This document shows, piece by piece, positions 25,001-37,000 of a DNA stretch of 64,000 nt. Source of the DNA: Helicoverpa zea (Eukaryota > Arthropoda > Insecta > Lepidoptera > Noctuidae); contig NC_061476.1 of the NCBI RefSeq assembly GCF_022581195.2, positions 1,614,501 through 1,678,500 of the forward strand, written 5' to 3'. The notes under the pieces are model-generated. The model saw only the letters and a list, made by a program, of their open reading frames with translations, had not been told where the DNA came from and ran no database searches. The position numbers were made by a program, and so were the translations under genes. The first letter of the stretch is position 1. The number at the start of each line of letters is the position of its first letter.

Positions 25001-28000
25001 ATACTAACACACGCTAGTAGTTAGTGGCGCGAACAGGTGGTAACCACAGTTGATGTATGTGTATTTTGAGAGTAACTAATAGTACAGCATTACGCAGTGT
25101 ATGATGTTCTCTTTGGTTTAGAGGTCACAAACGAGACCTGTAAAACTCGGGTCTCGAGTTTAATTCCCAAATTGAGCAGACTACCTTTCGGGAAGCTTAT
25201 ATTACTCACAAAGTAACCCGGTCAGTTGGTTTTAGTTCTTAAGGAATCATCGCCTCCCTGCAGTTCTCACGGCACGTCGTATTTGCCGTACAAACTGCTA
25301 CTATTACTCTGCGCAGTTGGTTTTACTATTCCATTTAAGACCCTTCAGGCGTAGGTATTAAAGATGACTTTGACACTACGCATCTCCACCTTAACCCCTG
25401 AAGGCGCAAGTATTAAAAATGACTTCGACTGTATGCATCTTCCCCTAAAACATATAATTACCTCAAACTCCTGCTGCGCACGCGGCGGGCCGGGCTCTGC
25501 GGCGAGGGTGCGCGCGCGGCGGTGTTCCCGCTGCCGCCGCTGTCCGACAGCGACGCCCAGTTGTTCATGCCGCTGCCTTGTGAGCTGCTGTGGAGGGAAA
25601 AATAAGTAAGTTAAATATCAGAGTGTAAGTACATAAGAAGTAGCCGTCAATATAAAAGATTCTGAAATAAACAGCCTTATAATAATACAGTGACTCTTAC
25701 ATTTCTGAGCTCAAATATGTAATAATTGCCTATCCATTTCTTTCCAGAGCATTATTATTTTAGAAGAAAGTTTCTTTATCACTGTCCACTGCCAAACATA
25801 AGAAAGTTTGGTTTTCTTTAACCGAGTCCTCTTCACTAGTTTGTTTTGCATTCAAAACCTATCGATGTCCAAATAAGCCCCCAATTACTTCATAACTTTA
25901 CCACCACATAAATATAACCACCAGTAAATTATGCCCTACAACTGAATAAAATATTGCGGGAATAAATATACAATTGACCTGTTCTATCATCGGATCCATC
26001 TTCTGCACACAGTCTTCCACATCAAATCAAGACTGGTAACCCAGGTTTTGTACCACAGCCTGCCACTTACTTGAGCGAGTTCTGATGCTGATGGCAATGA
26101 GGACACGGCGCCCGCGGCGGCTCGCACACCGCCTGCACCGCCAGCAACCTCTCCTGGGACGAGCATTGTGACTGCAACAAGTTTATGTATCCCCAGGTCT
26201 TCCACAGAGCTCCACTTACTTGAGCGAGTTCTGATGCTGATGGCAATGAGGACACGGCGCCCGCGGCGGCTCGCACACCGCCTGCACCGCCAGCAACCTC
26301 TCCTGGGACGAGCATTGTGACAGCAACAAGTTTATGTATCCCCAGGTCTTACACAGAGTTCCACTTACTTGAGCGAGTTCTGATGCTGATGGCAATGAGG
26401 ACACGGCGCCCGCGGCGGCTCGCACACCGCCTGCACCGCTAGCAGCCTCTCCTGGGACGAGCATTGTGACTGCAACAAGTTTATGTATCCCCAGGTCTTC
26501 CACAGAGCTCCACTTACTTGAGCGAGTTCTGATGCTGATGGCAATGAGGACAAGGCACCCGCGGCGGCTCGCACACCACCTGCACCGCCAGCAGCTTCTC
26601 CTGGGACGAGCATTGTGACTGCAACAAGTTTATGTATCCCCAGGTCTTCCACAGAGCTCCACATACTTGAGCGAGTTCTGATGCTGACGGCAATGAGGAC
26701 ACGGCGCCAGCGGCGGCTCGCACACCGCCTGCACCGCCAGCAGCCTCTCCTGGGACGAGCATTGTGACTGCAACAAGTTTATGTATCCCCAGGTCTTACA
26801 CAGAGTTACACTTACTTGAGCGAGTTCTGATGCTGATGGCAATGAGGACACGGCGCCCGCGGCGGCTCGCACACCGCCTGCACCGCCAGCAGCCTCTCCT
26901 GGGACGAGCATTGTGACTGCAACAAGTTTATGTATCCCCAGGTCTTACACAGAGTTACACTTACTTGAGCGAGTTCTGATGCTGATGGCAATGAGGACAC
27001 GGCGCCCGCGGCGGCTCGCACACCGCCTGCACCGCCAGCAGCCTCTCCTGGGACGAGCATTGTGACTGCAACAAGTTTATGTATCCCCAGGTCTTACACA
27101 GAGTTACACTTACTTGAGCGAGTTCTGATGCTGATGGCAATGAGGACACGGCGCCCGCGGCGGCTCGCACACCGCCTGCACCGCCAGCAGCCTCTCCTGG
27201 GACGAGCATTGTGACTGCAACAAGTGTATGTAATACATTAACTCTTGCCGATATAAAGGTCACAACGTGGCATACGAACAGTTTAGGCCGGCAATACACG
27301 GACCGCTTGAAGCAGTCAGGGGCGAAGAAGAAGTCTGAAGTTCACCGCTTGCAGCACTGCTCCAAGCGGTCTGTGTATTGCAGACTAAGGTTTTATCGGT
27401 CCCTTTACTTTATTATTATTCAGTTTATCTTCTCTTAACACTTTCGCAAAGACATTATAATCATTCTAAAGTTATTTAAGATCTTCCTTCACTTTCGTTT
27501 TCACTATCAATGATGCAAAGATTTTTGCAAAGACTTGCCAAGAATGGACTCAGGCTTCCCTTTCAACAGTAATATGCCAAATGAAAGAGTACGCGACATC
27601 CAGTGATAAGAAGAGCATTGTTTATTCCGTACTAAGAATCCAGCTTGAGTCGATTTTACTTAAATATTTATTTATTTATTGCAAAAATGTATATACAGTT
27701 ACAGAAATGCACCCTTATCCTAGGTATACATTACCCTGTTAGGGCGCAGCAAATTAACTTAAAACTATCTCAACACAACATATATATATAATATTTAATT
27801 CTTAATACTTATTCATTTGTATAAGGAGAACATAATGACTGCGGTCATAAGCTGCTCTGCGAGAATGCTAGCCAAAAGAACGTCCAGTTAAAAACTTATA
27901 TTTCTAACACATTGTAATTTTTCTCAACCACAAGGGACCTATAGAACTTAGTCTATAACCAGTCACACCTAGCCCGAACACTCCCACAAGTTTCGAGTAC

Positions 28001-31000
28001 TTAAATACAAAACGAACTAAATGTAGTGCGTGTACAAACACACAGTTTGACACCTTTGGGAGTTGAAGGCGTGACCTAATGTAGAACACACCTATGCAAA
28101 TGTTTTTAGGTGACTAACGAAAAACTGGTGACTGTTTTTAAGTAAATTTTAAACCTTCAAATAATATTTTTACAATGTAATAACGGATATACAGTGTCTC
28201 ATAATAAAAAAATAGGAAGTTTTCAGTAATAAGGAACAGTGGACTTTTACCACGTTTATTTTCTATCCTAAAGATGTACAATTTAACTTAAATTCCATGA
28301 ACAATCCACGATATCACAAAATATTGTGAATGCGTTTACAACAATACATTAATTACGATAAAGTTGAATACAAAAACAGACATGGAAACTTATCGATAGT
28401 TGAAATATAACCCACACCAGATAATAATAATGGCGTCCACGGCCGATTTCGGCCACGGCGCTGTTCTCATTTAAGGAGATCAGCCAGCTGCGCAGGACAT
28501 ATAGTGCACGAGCATTTGCGCAGACACAGGTGCACTCACTATTCCTTCACTCTCATAACCCGATGGGACGGCAATCCGACACGAAACACGTCCACAACAG
28601 ATACTATATACGTAATTATATACATCGTTTTAAAATTCCTATATCCATCACAAAAAATGTCAATGATGCAACATTTAAATCTACAACAATGCCATAAGAT
28701 GTCGTCATTTCACATTCACATAAAATGCAATAAATATTCCTGGCACTAGATCTGATACTGGCAATGATTGGTAAACAAAGAACAACGTAACGTATGTATG
28801 CGCGGGAGTTCCTCATCCACAGTCTGAATACAAACCGCTGTCAATTCGGATGAGGTTGGTCATCGTCAAAAAAAATACGCATTAAATATGATTTTACAGC
28901 TTACGGCTTCTCCCGCCTACGTCAAACTTTTAGTCGGACAGATATAATCGGACCGATGTTTTGTAGGAAGTTCTGCCTTGGATTTTATCACCATCTTTGT
29001 GTAGGATGTGTGTATTGCACTATAGCTGATAGTGTGTTTTATTTTTCTCCAACAAAAAATCGGTCACCTATTATCGGACGTGGGCGTGTAGGCTAATGGG
29101 GCCCTGACTCCTGAGCTACGTAAAACACCTATGTTGCAGAAGCCAGTGTTTACTCCCGATAAATTGTGGTCTAGTTTTATGTAATATTAAAGTTATGAAG
29201 AAACTATTCTCATTATAAACATTAAAAATAATTATAAGAGCAAACAATTAATAACAGACATCTTAAAACAATGGCTGTGTTTTGTTTTGGTTAAAACTGT
29301 GGGAAACTTGGTTTTGTTTGATAAGTAGACTTTCTCCACAAAGTTAAATGTAGACACTAATATTATTCATGACCTTAAGCCCCATAAAATATTCCCATTA
29401 CAAAGCAGAATACTTTTATTTCATTATGTAACATATCCTCATACCTATAATTTTCACAAACTATTCAACAAAGCAACTCCAAAATGGATTTTAATTTCTA
29501 AACTTTTAAATTAACATAAATATTATACATTTCTATCTTTCATACTTTACAACATATATCTTGTACATAAGCACTCAAACGGCAACATAATGTATCATAT
29601 CTACCTCTACATAATACCCACAGACCTGCCAGAATAATTTGAGAGCAACCGTGTCAACCACCTACAATATCTAACAAAATATATGTCACAGAACAAATCT
29701 CAGATATAAATAGACAATACAAAAGATAAACAGAGATTTATCGATCAACAACATCTTATCAGAATGTTGGATATCATTCAATTACTGTTGACACATTTTT
29801 TTCGCAATAATGAACTCTATTGTACAAGACTTAAAGTGTATTACGTTGATGGGTTTCAATTTGGCAAACTTTTATAATGTTTATATTGTTAAAGTTCACA
29901 TAAAATGTGTTTATGTGCGTTTTGTCTGGGATTGTGTCAACAATAAAGTTTTTCTTTTAAATTAGTTGTCTGTTGAAAAACATACGTAAACGATGGGCCT
30001 TAAAATCTGAAATGAACTGTATTACTGGACTAATTCAGACTTTCAACGTTGTTCTAATCATTTAAATGCGAAAGTACCTCTTCTATCTGTACGGATTTCA
30101 TACCATAACTACTGAAATAGAGCATGAGAAAAAACGAGGGTGGAACTGCTAGGGAAATTATAAGATTTAACCTATACTTTGCTATAGAACGTGGTTAAAA
30201 GCATGGGCCCTTGTTTTACCCACTACGGTAAGCCGTATAAACTATACAGGCTAAACTTTCCCCAAGCCAACCCCATCTATGAACTCGTTCATTCGTTTAA
30301 TTGTCCGATGGAGCAGAAAATACGAAGCTCCTAGCTGTGTTTATCTTCAAATTAAACCAATAATTTTGTGAAGAATCTAATGTAGTACTTTTATTTTGTC
30401 ATTCCTAGTGATTCATGAATTTGACCTAGGAGTATCGCGTAGCCCGACTATCTTGGTAGACCAGGTCAGATAGGCTATCGCTCCATGTAAAACACTGTTA
30501 CTCAGCTACTTCCGGATAAACAAGAAGACTCCAACATGTTTGATCATCATCGTGTGCAATATGTGGAAAGGCAGACAATTAATGATGATGCATGAAACCC
30601 TGACCACAAATAGAAGGGAAACCCGTAAATATTTGGTTAACTGAAACTTTTTCATAAACTCTTAAGTTCGATACGCTTCCAAACATTACATTCATCTTTC
30701 GCACATACCTAATTATTTCATTAATCGCTTATTTATCGATCAACAACGAAAAAAAACCAAACGGCCAATTACGAGAATTCCACGTCCAAATCAAACGACT
30801 AGACCAAGAATGATGTAGCGAAAAAACAGCTAAATCTCCTTCGCAAGATAATCTATTACCCTTTCATAAGAGAAAGCGTTTTAATAACAATAGAATACTC
30901 ATGGAGAACAAAATTAGCGGATATGCCATGTCAGAAAATCTCCTAATAAAGTAGCGCGCCAAAATGTAGGTGTGCGGGGTGCGGGGGGCGACGACTGTTA

Positions 31001-34000
31001 CTGTCTCCTCCCTTATACGCCTTCTTTGGACCCGCAATTTTTTTGTAATACTAAAAATCGTTGACAGATATCCCAAAGAACTCGAATCCCTCGTTAGTTC
31101 AATCGTAACTGATCGTTTTGGTAATTCTCGCCATAAGCATTTGACCTAAAAGGCGCGTGACCTACCTGCATTTTCGCGTCTCCGCTCTTTCTTTATTTCG
31201 AGAGAATAGTATTCAGTTTCACGGAATTGTTTGGCGAACGTATTAAAGTGGGCACATGTTGTGTGTCACCACGGTTTGTAATTAGTTTTTGTGGCTAATG
31301 AATCATTGTACTGGGAAATTAGCATATTTTACACATGTGTTAGGTATAGGGAGTTAGGATTGTCCGGTTTTGAATTTCAGGAAACGCACTGTTGAGTTTG
31401 ATTTGCGGTTGAGTCGATCCGTCAAAAATGTCAAACCACAAATAATCGCATATCGTACGACCTATCCTATATTTTTCTCTCTATATTTGTAGCAGAACTA
31501 ATAGTCGCCATTAAGCAGGAGTAATCTAGATTTTTGTTGTTTGATTGATGTCGCATTTGGACAAGTTTCAGTAGGAGCTAGAAGATTCTGGGTAGGAGCT
31601 AGGATTTGTTCACTTGGTAGCAATACGCATGCAGTTTCAGCCTTCCTAGAGTATTTGTCGCAACTCAGACACACTCTTCGGTGAAAAGTGTTATGTAAAT
31701 TATTTTCAATAAATAGATATCAGCTCTAGCACTCGTGATTACATTGAAAAATTCACGTTTTCAGCATTAGCATCACGTATCATCACAACTATTTTTAGTA
31801 TTTCGCTAATCGATACGACACACAATTTATTTGATAACATTATTATATGAGTCAGTAGCACAATTCAGGCCCAACCTTTTCTAATTATATTGAAGTGGAC
31901 TTATAGTTTTTACCAGCTTATTTAGCCAAATTCTAGGGCCAAATAGCATTGCTAATGTCATGCTTAAAAACTTACTTAGTGGTAAACACCATAACAATGT
32001 ACATCTTCGCCCATTTTATATTTCTCATCAAATAACTTAGTGGTTTTACGGTGGTCAAAATGTGTGAACAAAACACTGCTATCATCTTTGGAGAAGTAAA
32101 GTTATTTGACGATATTCGTATTTAGATTATTCTCATATATTATAAATACTCAAGCTTCGAAATATTTTCACTTATGAAATGGACGATTTGATCGATGGGC
32201 AGCAATTTCACGGTTGGTTATCATTATATGGTACAACTCATTCTTAATGTTTTCGTTAATTAAGAAATATTAAAGACTTACTGATAGACTAGAGCTGCCC
32301 GGAGTGGTCCCGTAGCCGGAGGAGGGGAGCGATGCCACCGACCACCTGCGACCATCGCTGTACACAAACAAACATACATTAGAATACTCTAGAAAGATAG
32401 AGGTACATAGATAAACGGAATAGGTGGATGGAGGTATTTCTGGGTACAGGAACAAAAATACGCTACATCTTGAAGGTTAATTAGTGATTTTTATAAGAAT
32501 ATATTTTAGCATATGTAAGTATTTTTGTCACATGTCAGTGTTGGCCATCGCTGAAAACCAGCGCCGCGACTCTGTTTCGGATAGGGTCGCTGCATATGCT
32601 GAGCGAGGGCCATTTCGCGTGATTGTGACGCATATTTTCCTTTCACCATATTCCTCTGTTCTTCTATTTTATTCTTGTTTTGTTTTTGTTTGATTTTATA
32701 TGTATATTCGTTTATGTTTGTGCGTCACGAACGCAAATAAATGATTTGATTTGATTTATTTTTATCATTCACTTAGGTCCAAGTACGCCGACAGAATAAA
32801 TATCAGTTTTCTTAATACATCTCTTCTTAAAACGGACGTTACTGTTGTCCAAGAACATGATGAACGTTTTATATATTGAGGAAAACTAGTGGTTTTATTT
32901 TTGTTCTTTAGGTTCTTTAAAACAGAGTGACTACAATAGGACATTTTTGTATGTAACGACATGTGCTCAGATTACATAAAAAATCTAACGACATAAAATC
33001 TGATCGCGGGAAAATCTCAATCCTCCATCTTCCAAAGAAGAGTTTCTAAATATTTGGCTGCAAGGAAATCTCAAGTTCCTTAATAAACATCCAAGGATAA
33101 AAGGGTAAACTTCATTTTCCTCGTAGAAGGAACTGATGAGGAAATATAACTGTGTTTCCTAATGAACACAAACAACAAACAGACAACTAATTACGACAAC
33201 AAATAATAGAATATGTACGGTATATGATGAGGAGGAATGAGGATCATGTTGTGAGGAAGGTGATGGATGAGGACGAATATAGAGGAAGAGGACGACCAAA
33301 GAAACGATGGATGGATAGTGTGAAAGTAGACATGGCTAGAAAGAATGTTACTCGTGAGATGACGGCAGATAGAAGAGTACGGAAGGAGAATGTAGCGCCC
33401 ACCGACCCCTAATAAAAATTGGGATAAGGGCAGGAGGATGATGATGATGAAGTACAGTACAAATATACTTACATATCCTTAGTTCTAAGTCGGTTAGACA
33501 TGTAGGCAACACAAATTGGACATTAGACAATTCTGTTTCTCAATTAAACTTCTTCAAAGTGATAGATGTATTGTGAAAGATAATAGTTATGCATGTACCA
33601 GTGCGAGAAAGAGACGAAGCTATTATGTGTGAGTAGCACCATCTCTTTTCGGAATATGATCTGGTGTACTGTAAATCTGGCTACACAGATTAGGTCTTAA
33701 TTGCACAGTTCCGACTGCACTGTTTTGATATCACAATATTTTTTAAAGCTGACAGTTAAATATCTCATACAGGGATATCTCTTCAAGGTATGCCATCATG
33801 ACAATGTGCAATTACACCCAACAATGTATAACTGGCTAGGCATCCTAACATAGCCTTTGTTTTAGTAATAAAATAACGAAATCCGTGACATGATATATTC
33901 AGATAAGGTGTCACGATGCGTGGTAAAAACCTCCAAAGACATTTAGTTCAAAAGAATGAAGAGATAGACGTAAGAATGTAAATGAAAATTGACTTGGTCA

Positions 34001-37000
34001 TTAAATAGCTTATCGCAGTCCAAGACATTCCTTTCTTTCTAAAGAATTTGGTAACTTCTGATAGTAAAAATGATTCTAAGAGTGTAAAAGAATGGCAGAC
34101 AGATGTATGACCACATGCAAATCCATGGCATGCAAAAATAGAAAAAGATGGAGATGCCGCTAGATTGCCTAGAGCAGAACAAAATAATCAGATTCTGAAT
34201 GATATAATAAATCGTGTCGATTATGAATATATGGATTTCTACTGATCCTATCTAGAAAAACCTGAACTTGTAGTTTGTCCAATGTCGCCGTACATGAAAC
34301 AGAATGTTATACAGAAAGAGGGAAGAATATAATAATAAACAAGATATAGTCAGAGCAGATTACACCTTCGCGCAAAAGAGGAAACCTTATGTAAGAAAAA
34401 AATGCCGGAATTGTACCTCAAGACCTGTAAAAAAGTACTACCGTTTCACCATTGTAAGATTAGCAGAGTATATAAAAAAAAAAACTAAATTGTTTTTTTT
34501 TTTTCTCAAAGACCTTATTTCCGTTTCCGTAATTTAACCAATATGGAACTATACTCAATCTTAGATTGTGAGTATCGTTCTAATAGGCCTTCGTTGTAAG
34601 CCCCGATTTTAAAGAATTTGATTGGGTAGCGGTTCTCAAAATTCGGAGGTTCATGGTATATGGAATACCCAAACAAACCAGAACTGCGCCCGTGTTTCCA
34701 ATCCATGAGTCTCATGGCATTTTGCTTAGTCTACTATCAGCCAGAATCTTCCCAATCAAATCCCTCAAGATTAATAAGGGTTAACACATCCACATGATTT
34801 TTGCTGTGTGACGAAAATCTTGTCCCAAAGTAAATAAAAGTAGTATAGCCTCCAAGTATGACCTAAGCCGCACGGCAAAAATCAACCAACGTAAGCCCCT
34901 TTTCCAAATTTAGTAAAAAGGTTGGTTACTCCAAGATACTCACAGCTCCTTCCCTCGCTTAACACTGGAGGACAGGAGAGCATGGTGCAGAGGATGAGGA
35001 TGATGCACGTGTGGCCAGCGGGGACCCTCGGCTGGTGATAGGGGACCCGTGCCTGGGGAGCTGCACCGACCTGACCCGACCTGGAAGAGACGATGGGTTA
35101 CTGAGTGAAACTGGCTTTTTGTTGCTTGTAAGGGAAACTGTGTTATAACTGAACTTCTTCGCGTGTCTGGATGAAAAGGCAACAAAGCAGATTATATTCT
35201 TTAGGGCATAAATTCGTTTTAATTGGTTTAGCTTTATAAAAGTGGTATGGTTCTCAAAGGTGGTTTGAGGTCGGTCTGTCCATTTACTGGAGACGCGACG
35301 TTGGTGCCTTTGACAATAAGTGAACACTTAAGAAAACGCAATTTCAAAGAAACACAACGATACTACTTTGTTTTCGCAATAACTTTCAAGAAATAGCCAA
35401 TTTCAATCTCACCTACATGGAAGTGAGCCAAAAAAATATATCATTAACGACATAGCCACAAAATAATCGATGCTTTATGTTATTTTTTTATTTACCATCA
35501 CGTTTCCACATAACGGCACACCATGGAGGCGGGACCGTGGATTTTTATATATTAAGTAGAAGAACAGAAGTTTCACTTCATTATAATTAGCATTCGCCAG
35601 CGGTTTCGATCGCGTCCTGTAGCCACTGCAGCATATATCCGAATCAAAATAGCTTTCCTCGATTACTGATTACTCAAATATATTTTTAATGGGACCCGTA
35701 ATTCCTGTCATAACCGTGTTAAAAAAAAAAACAAACCATTCAGCTTGATTCAGCGATATAAGTATAGCCAATAGGAAGAACAGTGTAAAACTTTAAGATA
35801 CTTGTATGATTTTGTTCCATGAAAATGATCATTTCTAATTGTGGCCTATCATGATCTGTGGACTGCTTTATTACTTACTAAAAGGAAGTTGTACAAAGTG
35901 GTCCTTTTGTTGTCACACTTCGATGGTGCAAAAAAATTAAATGGGCTTTTTTTGCTAGTTTATCAGTACATAAAACATCTGGCCTGTACGGCTGTACCAA
36001 TCATTACGTGTAAGGAGAAACTTGTTTGGTTTGGAGTACAATGCCTTTTAAATCATGGCCCACGTGGAGATATTGAGTAGAAAGATTAAAATCTTTACAT
36101 TTATCTATATAACGTGTAGTGAACCTCGACTTCCTCTCGAATCTTTAGAGAGAAATATTAAAGACTCTATGAGCTGTTTAGCTTTTTCAGCGTTACAGTG
36201 GAAGAAAGATTTTACTTGTTCGATTGCTTGTTTCCATGGCAAAGTCATCGACATAGCCCACCGAATCAGCAAGCTGAAGTGGCAGTGGGCTGGCCATATT
36301 AGCCGAAGAACCGATAACCGTTGGGGTAAACGAGTTCTAGAGTGGAGACCACGCCTCGGCAAACGTAGTGTAGGACGTCCTCAGGCACGGTGGAGTGATG
36401 ACTTGCGCAAGACGGCTGGCAGGAGTTGGATGCGAGCAGCCGAAAATCGATCTCAGTGGCGTGCACTTGGAGAGGCCTATGTCCAGCAGTGGACTGCTAT
36501 AGGCTGATGGTGATGGCATAGGCTTCGAAAGTACTGAATTGATTTGCAACACTCATTCACTGCTGGGAAGCTCCACTATCTCCGGGTGACATAGGCACAT
36601 TTTTGCATTTGACTATCTTAAACACTAGTACATAGTTAGGCAAAGACTAGGCAGATGAAGATGAACTCTGATTTAATGTACTTTTTTTTCCAGATATAGA
36701 AATTACTTTCAAACAAGCTTTACCTTTTGAAGGTCATGTGGTTATACAAAGCTTAATAAAAACAAAATGAATACACAAACTTTGTGTAAGAAAAGGAAGG
36801 CGGAGACATTTGTAACGGTTCAAAGACGATATTTTAAAATAACAACCGACTTCTGCTTTAGTTCAGAAAGATAATAACATCTGTGTTATTGGAGACTTGG
36901 AAAATTGTACTTGTTTTATTTTTATTCGGCTTTGTTTTAAAGTAAAACTTGAGATATTTCATACATTTTAAGTAGACTTCAGAAAATTTTCGGTTTTGAT

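Larger units (their letters stand above)
26071..27214 (-). repeat. Eight-copy 149-bp tandem array of exon e4
   Basis: Eight head-to-tail units of 149 bp, each a 101-nt exon plus a 48-nt spacer with donor and acceptor. Unit ends are exactly 149 apart at 26071, 26220, 26369, 26518, 26667, 26816, 26965 and 27114. All exons are open in the frame required by e3 (phase 0) and e5 (one-base completion). The units are nearly identical, so recent expansion, gene conversion or a polymorphic copy number are all possible. Confidence 0.95.
27215..32281 (-). other. Intron e3-e4
   Basis: 5.1 kb. Holds a hairpin MITE at 27291-27381, one GCGGAGAT-family copy and scattered SINE scraps (for example 30430-30505). 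Most of 28000-30400 and 31200-32200 is AT-rich sequence without recognised features. Confidence 0.6.

Noticed and set aside
26071..27214. CRISPR-like regular repeat array
   Set aside because: Units are 149 bp with an exon and splice sites inside, and there are no short repeats with unique spacers. It is a tandem exon array in an animal gene.
25987..27299. Series of 72-112 codon minus-strand frames (MLVPGEAAGGAGG... and similar)
   Set aside because: These are read-throughs of unspliced repeat units in the wrong frame; the true frame is set by phase 0 from e3 and by the e5 join.
34940..35327. Frame ending SSSSSAPCSPVLQC at e2
   Set aside because: It stops inside the exon; the neighbouring frame has correct phases on both sides and joins DGRRWS.
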